Below, in pieces: positions 35,211 through 45,654 of a stretch of 64,000 bases of DNA (its first letter is position 1; every line of letters starts with the position of its first letter). The notes beneath the pieces are model-generated. The model ran no database searches. It worked only from the letters and a program-made list of their open reading frames with translations, and was not told the origin of the DNA. The translations under genes were made by a program, and so were the position numbers. Source of the stretch: Absidia repens (Eukaryota > Mucoromycota > Mucoromycetes > Mucorales > Cunninghamellaceae); NCBI GenBank assembly GCA_002105175.1, contig MCGE01000021.1:496001-560000 (forward strand), written 5' to 3'.

Positions 35211-36199
35211 GATATCAGTGCCAGAAATTGAGGTCTGTGCGTGATTCACGTTAAAGTACCGATAGTGGACATTGAGATCGAAATATGAGAATGAAAATAC
35301 ACTTCCATTATGAACATGGGAATGGAGAAAAAAGAAGAAGAAAACGGCAAAACAGCCATATGGATAAATAAAATAAAACTTCTCTATTTAAGCCTTCACA
35401 TTTTATTATCCGAAATGTGTTCGTCTTGATTGACAATTCCATAAGGATACCGTTACTAACGCCATAGAAAAAGTATTGTAAAACAATCGATGTGTTACAC
35501 AATGTTACCGGTAGCGTCCTTTTTTTCCCCTCCCCGCTTCAAATGACTACTACAAGTGATCTTGGATCTGTTCTATTCATTCCCAGATCCATCGTAGAAA
35601 GGTTTTCGAATTTAGTCTGTTATATCCCTGTTTTTTTCCTGCAGCTGATAACCCGTTTTTTTTTTTTTTTATTATCCACTTTTCTTCGCCACTTTTGTTT
35701 TCTACTTTTCTTATCCACTCGCACACACACCTGCTTCTCCCTCCGCAAAAAATAAAAAATAAAAAATAAAAAATAAAGAGACCGATTACTGAAAAAAAAA
35801 AAAAAGCTACTGTGCATCATCTACTAACTACAATGATACTTTTTTACACGTGCCTTTCATAAAAAACCTTTAGGTAAAGATTCTATCTATCGGGCAATCC
35901 GAGAACAGCAACAATTTAATCGCTCCTTTTCCCACCAAAAAAAAAAAAAAAAAGGTTCGAAGAAGACAAGCAGGTCGAGTTTATTGAATCAAATAAAGAA
36001 AATACTACCAATCTATCATTTTCGAGTTCTTTTCCAGCGGTAATAAGCCGACTTCGTGTTGCAGCCTTGTTTTATGGTACGAGGTGTACCAACCTTTTAC
36101 CATCTGTGAATAGAGATTTCCATTTTCTAATCCCAATGTCGTCTATGATGCCTTATACGTAGTTCCAGTTACTGACCGTCGTTCTGTTCCGAATCTCCA
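34806..36199. other. Intergenic region
   Basis: F-box gene 3' end (ATT repeat 34888-34912, AATAAAAAAA near 34935), a T29 run (about 35181-35209), and T/C-rich tracts. No gene supported. Confidence 0.5.
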
Positions 36200-36415
36200 T
36201 CATCCCGTTGTTCTGTCTGAATCTTCACCGTTTGTCATTCTATCATAGGAGAAAATAATTTAAATAAAATGGTAAGTGAGCTGTTACTATCTTTTTTAGT
36301 TATGTATTTACATATAAACAATATATTGTATTGCTTACTTGACATGCTTCTTTCCTGCAGCTAGTGGCATTTCGTTAGAGGTAATCTGGGCAATCTCTTT
36401 CTTGCTAGACACCAT
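36200..36415 (-). CDS. Possible small or truncated gene
   Basis: Minus-strand ATG at 36415 starts MVSSKKEIAQITSNEMPLAA GKKHVK in a clean frame, followed by a good donor (GTAAGC, exon end 36339) and a possible acceptor giving exon 2 at 36239-36200 with a stop after 12 residues. The first exon looks like a real gene start; the second frame looks less real, and another frame there reads VKIQTEQRDDGDSEQNDGQ. Probably a truncated 5' fragment. No function can be given. Confidence 0.25.
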
Positions 36416-37160
36416 AATGTCTCCCGATGAATGACTTCATACAGAAGCAGATTTCAAATATCATTTGTAAACAAAAAAAAAAAAAAAAAATATGCGGATT
36501 CATGTTCACCTACCATAAGCTCTTCAAATCCGTATGTACAGTACAGCATCTTTTTTTTTATCAATTTTGGTATATAGAACAAGCTCTGACGTTGACAGGG
36601 ATTTTACATTTGCTTATCATTATACCTGCATTGATTTTCATGCTTCAACCATCCCCTAAGCATTTTTATCGCTCCTATCTTTGAACGCCACTCCGATGAT
36701 ATCACGTAGTGGCAACCTTGCATTTGACTTTCCGTACGTTGATTCTATGCATAATATCAATCGTCTTCTCAATTGTCTTAATCACTCCTGATAAAAGGAA
36801 CTCCAACGGTAGCATCACCAATCTGCACCTGTCTTCATAAAAAATAAACAAATGAGACTCATTATGAAGTACATGTGATTCCAACTTTTTTTCTTTTCTT
36901 TTGTTCGTTGTTCAGCTTCATTTCAGATTTGCGTCTAACTTGGTGGAGCAGTAAAGGGAAAAATTAACCATAGTATCTAATTTGTTTTGTGCTAGAAGAC
37001 CTTGATGAGGGATATCCGTGAGATCATCCTTGATTTATGTGCATGTGATTCCATGGAGACGACGTGATAGACACAAAACAAAAAGGTGGATCTAGATTCG
37101 AAGCTTAAGTCTCCGACATATTGAAGAAAAAGATATTTATCTCTGTGTGTGTGTGAGCTT

Positions 37161-37194
<34 letters not shown>

Positions 37195-37457
37195 AGAAAA
37201 AAAAAATTGACGGAGGCAAAATGCACCTTTACTACCTGTAGGCGGTCGATCGTTGGTATATGTTATAAGTCAAAGAACGAGAAGGAAAAAAATGGAACTT
37301 TATTTTAAAATAAACGACAATGTTGGTTGCATTCAACGGATATGGTTGGAAACACGCCTATAAAAACAAGGGCAATCATAGAAGATTTCTTAAAAATAAA
37401 AGAAAACAACTAACAAAAACTTCTTTCCCAAACAACTTGAAATATTTTACTGCTACC
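36416..37457. other. Intergenic region with a hairpin-repeat relic
   Basis: Contains an A18 run, an imperfect inverted repeat at 36492-36535 related to that at 45521-45567, an A34 run (about 37160-37192) and the promoter of the gene at 37458. No gene seen. Confidence 0.5.
36492..36535. repeat. Hairpin repeat related to the one at 45.5 kb
   Basis: Arms ATGCGGATT and AATCCGTAT around a loop of the same size and partly the same sequence (CATGTTCACCTACC...) as the 45521-45567 hairpin inside the DDE element. Looks like a relic of the same small element. Confidence 0.45.
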
Positions 37458-38458
37458 ATGGTCAAAATAACGTTTGCCTTATTACTTTTTGTCACGGTTG
37501 GTTTTGCAGCCCCGCCAGGCGATTCTAATGGGTCTGATGGATCATTGTCACCCGCTACAGGTGATTCTAAAGGACCTGTTGGATCATCGTCACCCTCTCC
37601 AGGCGGTTCTAAAGGACCTGTTGGATCATCGTCACCCTCTCCAGGCGGTTCTAAAGGATCTGTTGGATCATCGATGCCCTCTCGAGAACACTATAAAGAC
37701 CAGGATACATATAACGCAGCTTTGAGGAAGTACGTCGAAAACGCTTTTAAACCTAAGGCAGGCGATTCTAATGGATCTGTTGGATCATCAACACCCTCTC
37801 CAGGCGGCTCAAAAGGGCCTGATGGATTATCATCACCCCCTCAAGGCGGCTCTAAAGGACCTGTTCGGTCATCGCCACCCCGGCCAGACTGTGTTAAAAG
37901 ACCTGATGGAAAACGGCGCCCACTTTTGCATATCTTATATTGTCTGAGTCACGGTAGATTACCGCCAGTTAACCCTCCTCCTCCTCGTAAAGAACGTCCT
38001 TATGGTGGTCTTCCTTGGAAACCCCCTCCCCTACCATGTAGCCCGTATAATTGTAGTAAGTAGAGAAAAGAGAGAGCGAATAAAAAAGGTCATCTGCTGA
38101 ACGTTTCTTTTTTTTTGGGGGGTGGAATAGATGATTCTTGTATTGACGGAGTATGTCGCAAAAAGATACCGGGCAAAGAATGTGTGGCTGAGGGTCAGAT
38201 ATGGGATGGATCCCAAAGCTGCTGCGCTCCCATGGCCAACCCACACAAGAAGGGTGACCCTTGCAAATTTCACAGTGGGGGTTGTGACAACGATCAAACA
38301 TGCAAGGATCGCTATGGCTGTAAGTTAATGCTAGGGTTGTCTACAAAATAAAGAAATAAAATGTCTCCTCATCTATTTATTCATTTTTCTTTTTACTTAT
38401 AGCGCCTCATTATGCATGCAGCAAAAGCAAGGGTTGGTGCATACAACTCGCGTCATAA
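37458..38458 (+). CDS. Secreted protein with Ser/Pro/Gly repeats and a cysteine-rich C terminus
   Basis: Three exons: 37458-38055, 38131-38319, 38403-38458; 280 residues, phases agree. Residues 1-17 (MVKITFALLLFVTVGFA) are a signal peptide. A repeat of about 14 residues, SKGPVGSSSPSPGG and variants, occurs six to seven times between residues 20 and 145, interrupted by a charged helix (EHYKDQDTYNAALRKYVENA). A Pro-rich linker leads to a C-terminal domain with about twelve cysteines (DSCIDGVCRKKIPGKECV, SQSCCAP, GDPCKFHSGGCDNDQTC, YACSKSKGWC). The layout is that of a cell-wall or matrix protein, with an O-glycosylated stalk carrying a disulfide-rich head. An in-frame ATG at 37320 exists, but 37458 starts the signal peptide. 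Confidence 0.75.
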
Positions 38459-38937
38459 TGCAATGATGACGACCGAGGTAAAATGAAAAACGAAATGGCA
38501 ATGTACAGTCCATTCATACGTCCCTTCGAGGTTTTTCAATAACGAAAATGATAAACTAATCAATTAATTAACTTAATAAATAATAAATGCTCTGGCGCTC
38601 CGCTGGAGGTTTTGGAAATCTATCAATTTATTGGATGCCAGAGTTTTGTTATTGAAAGTGTGGGGTTTGATGGGGTGGAGTTAGACGCCTCCGCCATATC
38701 GCGTAATGGTGGGCAGCCCTTGGGTTCCAGTCGTCATTCGCTGAGCACGCCGTCAATGGGTACTTTTTATTGTGTGTGTTAGGGAAGGGATTAGGCTCTT
38801 CCGCCCATTTGGCATTTTGGTGGGCAGCCCCTTTCGGACCCAACCGTCATGCTCAGCGTGCAGGATCGCTGAACCATTCGCACTCCGCTTCTGATAAATT
38901 TAAAAATATTTTCTCCTTACCCTCTTAAACATTTTTC

Positions 38938-38970
<33 letters not shown>

Positions 38971-38989
38971 TTTTTTAGAGAACATCAAA
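38459..38989. other. Intergenic region with GC-rich duplicated module
   Basis: Unusually GC-rich for this part of the window between 38580 and 38890; see the repeat entry. No ORF with recognisable product. Confidence 0.5.
38590..38870. repeat. GC-rich duplicated module with inverted repeats
   Basis: Two diverged copies about 111 bases apart (about 38678-38750 and 38787-38861) share TGGTGGGCAGCCC (38707-38719 and 38818-38830), the preceding CTCCGCCA/TTCCGCCCA block and the following CCGTCAT and TGAGCACGC/CTCAGCGTGC blocks. Just upstream a hairpin is formed by CTCTGGC (38590-38596) and GCCAGAG (38637-38643), and TTTCAATAAC (38534-38543) pairs with GTTATTGAAA (38648-38657). Confidence 0.6.
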
Positions 38990-39230
38990 CTTCAATTGTG
39001 GATTAAGAGATCTTGGAATAGTGGTTAGCACTTAAATCAGGGGCATTTTAAAAAGTGCAATGCAAACATCATGGGGAAACGTTGTCATTTTGGATTCGTG
39101 ATTTTCGACCGTCATTAGATTAGCATTCGTTTTTGAATAGTGTCATTAGCTTAGCTTAGCGTTAGTTGTCATAGTTTGTATTGCATTTATATCAGAATTA
39201 AACGTGTCTTATCTTTTTACCATTATTCTC
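38990..39230 (+). repeat. Dispersed repeat R, copy 5
   Basis: Begins after a T-rich run with GGAATAGTGGTTAGCACTTA, continues with ATCATGGGGAAACG, GTCATTTTGGATTCGTGATT and TTAGCTTAGCTTAGCGTTAG. Plus orientation; the 3' part is shorter than in copy 6. Confidence 0.7.
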
Positions 39231-40317
39231 TTTTATGTTTTTCATTGTCTCACTGAATGGGCATGGTATGTGTGCGTGTAAAAACAAATCTGGTGTGTGT
39301 GCGAGGGTTTGTGCGTAAAAAAAAAAAAAGCGCATGAATAAGGTAGTACAGTACTGTACAGCAGGACAATATGACAATTGTATTGACCACAAACGAAAAC
39401 AACAAAAGAAATCTAAAGGCTATGTTGGACTTTTTATTACGGTATAATTAGTATAATTAATAGTATGATCTAATTACAATAAAACCTAACTTCTGATTGA
39501 TTGATACTTTACTGATATCTTGTTTGGATTGATATTTTGTGGACGTGGTTGTTGGTGTACTTTATTGTATCGTCAGTTCAGAAGAAATCTTTTTTCTCAT
39601 TAGTATAGTCAACACATTACAACTTATCAGCAAAAAACCTAGGTTAGGGAAAGCAGTACATACTATGTGAGCCTCTTCGCCACATTATCAGCACACTTTT
39701 CTAAATTTCCCAGATTAAAGTCTAATACTAGTACAAGATATCCATCATTTCAATTGCACTAAAAATTAATAAATAGATTATGGCTTATGTCATATTACGC
39801 ATAATTGGAAACGTTCTGTGCGCCATCCTGATACGGCTTTTGACTATAAGTGCAAAGCATACTGTGCGCCTAGCAAATTCCTTTTTAGTGCTGATATAGT
39901 ATTTTGAACTTGATATCCTGAGGCTTTCAACAAAGGGTCTTTACTCTCGTGGACCACTGGCGTCATGCTGATTTCGTTTTGTAGTACTGGTAATGAAAAC
40001 TGGGGAGGTTACAGGTCAGTTTTGAAGATGAAGGTGATTATTTTACTCCATGAAGTCTAACCATATATTATTATTTTATCATTTACTATTACTCATGTTG
40101 TCTGCTTTTCTTCCATTCTATTTCACCATCCCAATTCTTTTTCCTCCCTCAATTTCCATTTTATTTTTTACCCTGTTCCAAATTATAATTCACCCATTCC
40201 AAAATCACTCTACCTCCCGTCTTAATTTTATTGCGTCATTGTCTCAATTTATTTATCCCTCTTTTCAATTTGAAGTCAATAAAACTGTATACAACATCGG
40301 TCAAACTTGGAGAGACA
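39231..40317. other. AT-rich intergenic region
   Basis: No gene seen; ORF at 40050-40340 is a translation of AT/TC-rich DNA overlapping a repeat fragment. Confidence 0.5.
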
Positions 40318-40445
40318 AAATATATTTGAGAGCTCAATAATTTTTTCTGGTTCCTGTTATACAATTTCTTCAAGCCACCTATGGTTTCATGCATACAGTA
40401 TGCCCTTGTGAATGAATTCATAAGTAAAAAAAGTCCCAAGGCGTT
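40318..40445 (-). repeat. Fragment of the 2.3-kb secreted-gene unit (right end)
   Basis: Contains the unit's right-end block: ATATATTTGAGAGCTCAATA, TTTTTTCTGGTTCCTGTTAT and GAATGAATTCATA, matching 50590-50715, 53620-53746 and 60515-60650. All matches stop within a few bases of GAGCTCTCAAA, marking a common end. Confidence 0.75.
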
Positions 40446-40600
40446 TAAATAATATGTAACAATATTTTATTTAATACTAATAAAATGAGGGGGGTTACAT
40501 ATTGTACCGTTAATGTTATACATATTGACGTTTATACTGTAATAGTGGGGTAAGAATAAACATGACCCATATAAACTAATATGAGAGAAATAACTCTAGT

Positions 40601-41290
40601 TTATTGGCAGCCCTTTGGAGGTTTTCCAGTATTACCCATGTTCACATGGCCAAGGCTAAGGAAAGCATTGACATCAGGATTATCGGAGGACACTTTGCCG
40701 GTCAAGGGTTTATCAGTAGTTTGCAAGTCTGTGGTTTCAAATACGAAGCCATTGTTTTCTTCAGCATTAGCATCACCACCATAAGCCCAGATCGAACTGC
40801 CACGTTTATCATGGAACCAGGCGAATTTGCTACCCGCTTTGATTTCTTCATTTGCTGGAGGGCATTGTTCAAGGCTTAATGGGCTATCTTTGGTAAGTGA
40901 AAGGCAGAATTGTTTGCCAACCTTGACGTAACCTACCCCATCAAATTAATAAGTATAGATATATTTAGTCATTCGTGCTCCTATCTTTTTTTTTATATTT
41001 TCCTTACCCATGGCAATCTCATTATCATGTTGGCCATTGAAATCCCATTGATTCTTGACGGTGGTGAAGGTACCAGCAAGAGAATAATCTCTGCCAGGTA
41101 AAGTTTGGTTGCCATTGCAGGCAATGCCATTGGTCACTACAGAGGTACCAGAGCCTCGCTTAACAAAAGTGGTCTTGGGATGCTCCAAATTATTGGCATA
41201 CACGTAAATAGTACCAGAGAAAGTTTCATCAGCAGCAGAAACACTGGCAGCAGAGAGAGCAATAAGAGCAGCGACGATAGAGAATTTCAT
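40601..41290 (-). CDS. Secreted protein of unknown family
   Basis: Two exons: 41290-41008 and 40932-40601; 204 residues, phase kept by a GT-AG intron. Residues 1-19 (MKFSIVAALIALSAASVSA) are a signal peptide. The mature part is rich in beta-type residues with four cysteines (IACNGNQ, QFCLSL, EQCPPA, KGCQ at the end) and blocks such as AGTFTTVKNQWDFNGQHDNE and FAWFHDKRGSSIWAYGGDAN. The end, NMGNTGKPPKGCQ, is Gly/Pro-rich. The pattern suggests an extracellular beta-sandwich or lectin-like protein, but no named family is recognised. Confidence 0.75.
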
Positions 41291-41668
41291 CTTTGTTTTT
41301 TTTCGATTGTTAATGTCAAAAAATAATTAAGAGAGAGAGATATGTTTATGATAATGAGGATTTCAATTGATTTTTCGTGGTTTATATATGTTTTTTTCAA
41401 TCAAAAAGATAGGTGTCACAAAATACAGACTGCAGTTTTTTTTTGTACTGAAAAAAGAAAATGAACCTAGCCTAGAAATAAAGCAAAAAAAAAAAAAAAA
41501 AAAAGAAGTTGATCGGGTTGGTAGGACGATCATGTGGTAAAAAGGTTAAAGGATCATCATAATGTCCGGTCGTGAAAGGGGACGTACAACTGAGCCTTAT
41601 TTAACCATATATGGATAATTAATGGGCCCTTGGTTTAAAACGTTTTTCCGTTGAATGACAAGTAATGC

Positions 41669-41701
<33 letters not shown>

Positions 41702-42716
41702 TATGCTGTATGGTGAAGATCTATTTGCGTTTCTATTTTTAGACCCATCTTTTGTGGAGGTACTGAATCCCACCCCTTTTGTAACACGTCCACCTTTTCT
41801 TCTACATACATATCCCACAATGATGGAAAATACTGAAAACAGTGATGAAATGCTTTGCTTCATGTATATGCTACACAATAGCTCAGAATGACATGTATAT
41901 CTTGTAACTACACAATCAAGTGATTTTCGGTTTTGAATGTGTGGTGAACTTTCATACATAAGTGACAAAAAACAGAAATATTTCAGAAACGCTCAGCGGA
42001 TTCATAGGTATGTACATACCTATTTTACTCCAAAGATAGCTCAAGATCCATATGATATATTTAGGGCACTCGTGAGTGCTCCGCAGCAAGTCATTTGCAA
42101 AAAAAAAAAATATTTTTACGTACATATCTGGAGCGAACCATACAGACGCGGATAAACAAGCTTGAAGGAAGAATGATGATCTTTCAAAATATATAATTCA
42201 ATGGATGCATTCCGTATAGTTACATAACTTGGTGAAGGCGATCAAGTTGGAATAGTTTTCTATCGAATTTTACAGACCTGAATGTAGTGGGTGGGATAAT
42301 CCATGCAAAGAAGAAAAAAAAAATATAGCTTGGTTGCTGAGACGACCCTGATAGACCCTTTTCTTCAGAGTATGATCAAAGAAATAAATAGCTCATTTTT
42401 GCTTTACCGCGTCATCAATTTGCATCTTTGTGTTACCGGTATGCATATCATATGTATCTTTACTCAATAGCATTTGTTTATCGACTGACATCAAAGAGAC
42501 TCCAAAAATAATGACCAGAGTCCATAATATTTTATTTAATAAGCCAGACTATTATACTTTAATAACGCCATGATTTCGCCAATCTGGTAGGACAAAGGAT
42601 GGTTAAAGAAAGGGCTTATTGTAACACAGGGTCAAAGTGGAAGAAAACATGCAGAACAACTGTGAGGTTGAAGAACGGTCAAAAAAAATTTGAAAAGGAA
42701 ATTGTGAAAAGGGAAC
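41291..42716. other. Intergenic region with AT microsatellite
   Basis: Contains an AT tract (about 41669-41704), short homopolymers and a presumed promoter for the minus-strand gene. ORFs at 41597-41968 are translations of the AT tract. No gene supported. Confidence 0.5.
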
Positions 42717-43111
42717 TATGGTGCGAACAGGTTATAACCTGAATGAACCTTAATTGTCTCAATTTTTGGTTTTCAAATTCCGATTTTTTTTTTTTTTTTT
42801 TTTGTCCTTTTTCCTCAACACAACCAACCAATTTAACAGCATTTACATGGGCCGATGAAATGGATCCGTACCTGGAGCAACAAAGGACTGTTTAGCACAT
42901 ATATCATGAATTAGTTCAGTACATTGTATTATGATTTAGTTTAGTACATTTATATCGCCTGTTTTCATTTTACTGAATAAAAAACGACATGGCTTGTTGA
43001 TCACTTTTATGCATGTATGAATATTATGCTGATATTTTGCCCCTGTTTATATATGATAGTTAGTTTATAGTATAATGAGAAGACAAAAAAATATTTATTG
43101 GAAGTGAAAAA

Positions 43112-45321
43112 TTAATCAAGATGACATAGTTTACGATGGGAGAGGTACGTTTTTTGACGGAATTTACTACACACATCTTTTTCTGCGTCTTCGGCATTAA
43201 GATTGATACTGTAAGCTTCAATATACCTCCAACAGCGCATGTAATAACGACGTATCTTGATAGGGGTTTGATTTGGTGGTGATGCAGCGTCGAATGCTTT
43301 GTCCAAAGTTTTTTTCAATCCATTGAAGGAGTAGTCGCAATGATTTCGAGTATATCTTTTGACATCTGCCCAGTACCGTTCAATCCAGTTACACTCGCAA
43401 TGAAATTTGGGATAAAAGCGGCATAAAAGGTTAGCGCTTTGAGTGTTTCTTGGAGAGCGCAGAGTTGGTACAGAAAATCAGGTTGATTAGCCAAACAATG
43501 CCTAGCACAGCATTCTACATTCCCATTGTTATTTTGTGAGCCGTTGTTACTGTTGCAGTAAAGGCGCCACATTTTGCCTTCTCTTCCAGGACTGTTATCC
43601 TTGTCATGCCAAAGTCCACGCTCCTTCAAAATTTTTTTCACCCCTTTGAAGTACTTGTACCGCTTTTCAGTGCCATTTTTTGTTCGCTTGATTTTGGTTT
43701 CGTACAGGGTTTGGTCAATTTGCCTTCCATTGAAATCAAACTTGGTATCCTTGTAACATGGCAGTCCTTCAGGATGCATATGAGGTTCAAGATTCATATG
43801 TGCGGCAACCAAGGCATCATGGGCATATGCTTTATGATTCGAAGATTGATCAAATAAAAATAATCCCATACAATTAGGATGTAAGGCTTTAAAGATTGGA
43901 ATTACTTCATCCTTCAATTGCTTCACCACATCTGCATGAGTCCAGTAACCTTGACGATTAGCACCGGCTTCAAAGAGCTTTCGAGATATCATTTCACCAT
44001 ATCGCATTGTACCATGGCATGAACACTGGAATTCAGATACCATAATTGAAAGGCCTGGACCTTTTCTCGTCAACTGCATTTCACCAGGTAAAAACCACCC
44101 CTTTGACTTCCCATCGTTGGCATAAAATATAGACTCGTCATGGGTCACCATCACGTACTTCTTTCTTCCTGGTGCAATTATTGGGGCCACCTCTTCCATT
44201 CCATCACCTTCATACATCGCCATTGACCCCCGAACATCCATCATATACTTTGCCCATTCTGTACGGTATTTCACAACATCGGCTCTTTCATGACCATCAA
44301 AATAAATTCCTTTGGTGTTGGCTCGGACTGAAAACCCCCATTCCATTTTGTATTTTCTTATAGTAGTCAAGGAAACACCATTTCCGTCAAGAAAATCTTC
44401 ATCAATCATTTTTTTCAGGGCGTTTATATCCCGTTCCATTGGTTTTCTTGCCTTTATCCATTCCAAACATTTTCTTTTCATTGCTGGAGTGGCGAGGATT
44501 GTTGTATTTTTGGTATGCTTTCCTTGCTGACTTAATGGGATGGCACCTTCACGCAAAAATACATCGGCCCAACGTCGAATGGCATAGCTTCTGCATTTCT
44601 GATCGCTGTTGATGTTTCTGCCCTTGTACACGAGCTTTGCTGCAGCCTTTGCCGCCTTGAATTTGACAATATCAGGATTATCTTTCAAAATAATGAAGTA
44701 GTGTTGGACTGCCTGATACCGCATCATCTGAGCTTTTTGTTGTTGCTGTGTTGGAAGTTCAAGTTCAACGATTGCGAGTTTTATTTTTTGCAGGAGTGCA
44801 TCCATATCCTCGGTTGTTTCGACGAACTCCCCAGAAGTATAGTAAAATTCATTTTCTGGCGTAGTGTCGTTCAATCCAGCGTCGGGTACAGTATTATTCA
44901 CTCCATTAGTGGCTGTAGATATTGGTGAAAAATACGCTGAAAGTTTTTTTGAACCTTTCATGCTGTTCTCCCTTGCGACCTTTTCACTGATATGTCGGTA
45001 TTTCGTGGCTCTGGAGTCACCAGTGTATCCTGCACGAATATGGGAGTCGCTACCCTCAGTGAAGGAATGCATTTTATCATACGCTGTTATCAAATCCGCG
45101 TCGAAGTTGAAGTCGAAATCGAAATCGATATCGTCTTCATTGTCACCGTCATCGAAGATCACATCGCTATCAGAATTGTTTTCGCCGAGAATGGTCGTCC
45201 ATCTCTTGGAGATGTTTGCTTTGGCAGAACGAATTCTTGATTTTGGGCGTGGCATTGTTATGAAAAAAGTTGATGTATTTTTTTCTTTCGGTGATGTTGC
45301 TCTTCTTCTTTTGGTTTGCAA
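43112..45321 (-). pseudogene. DDE transposase (Tc1/IS630-like, long form), one-base frameshift
   Basis: An uninterrupted frame from 45321 (inner ATG 45255, MPRPKSRIRSAKANISKRW) encodes about 650 residues: an acidic N-terminal region, a helical DNA-binding region (about 220-340), and a DDE core with YVMVTHDESIFYANDGKSKG (first Asp), CMGLFLFDQSSNHKAYAHDA (second Asp) and YKYFKGVKKILKERGLWHDK. At plus 43414-43417 (an A4 run) the frame slips: after it the conserved end HCECNWIERYWADVKRYTRN, which holds the third acidic residue, continues in the other frame to a stop at 43112. One extra base in the run would join the pieces. Elements of this type are common in Mucoromycota and Glomeromycota genomes (established knowledge, from memory). 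Confidence 0.88.
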
Positions 45322-45481
45322 GCCACAAAATAACTGTGGCCAGTTTTGCCCCTGGCAACAGAGCTATGTTGCACAAAGAATTGCCTTATTTATAACCCCG
45401 CTCACCCATATGTTTTCCTTTTGTGGTAAAAGACCTGTCTCAATTTCCACCCTCACAGCCTGGAGCGACCAACTTTAAATG

Positions 45482-45604
45482 CCTAAGGCTTTTTTTTTTA
45501 TTATGAAAGTTGAAAAAAAAAATACGGATTCATATTTGTCATGACCTATACTATTCAAATCCGTATTCAAAAAAAAAAATCACCACCAAAAAAAAAGCCT
45601 TAGG
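45482..45604. repeat. Nested hairpin (MITE-like) inside the DDE element
   Basis: Outer arms CCTAAGGCTTTTTTTT (from 45482) and AAAAAAAAGCCTTAGG (to 45604) enclose inner arms AATACGGATT (45521-45530) and AATCCGTATT (45558-45567). It lies between the transposase start and the right terminal repeat. Could be a small element inserted in the transposon or its own regulatory hairpin. Confidence 0.65.
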
Positions 45605-45654
45605 GTTTCAAGATTGATGTCGGGATATTCAGGTTATAACCTGTTCGCACCATA

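Larger units (their letters stand above)
42717..45654. mobile_element. Complete DDE transposon with 28-base terminal inverted repeats and TA duplication
   Basis: 2938 bases. Perfect inverted repeats at 42717-42744 and 45627-45654 begin TATGGTGCGAACAGG and include the 14-base palindrome CAGGTTATAACCTG. The outermost TA on both sides is the likely target duplication, as in Tc1/mariner/IS630-type elements. A single long transposase ORF lies on the minus strand between them. Perfect identity of the two ends suggests a young insertion. Confidence 0.93.

Noticed and set aside
38700..38760. Possible tRNA because of GGTTCCAGTC near 38734
   Set aside because: No cloverleaf with a 7-base acceptor stem could be formed; the B-box match is partial.
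40050..40340. 96-codon plus-strand frame
   Set aside because: Translation of AT/TC-rich DNA that runs into the repeat-unit end fragment; no signal peptide or motif.
41597..41968. Tyr/Ile-rich open frames
   Set aside because: Created by an AT microsatellite.
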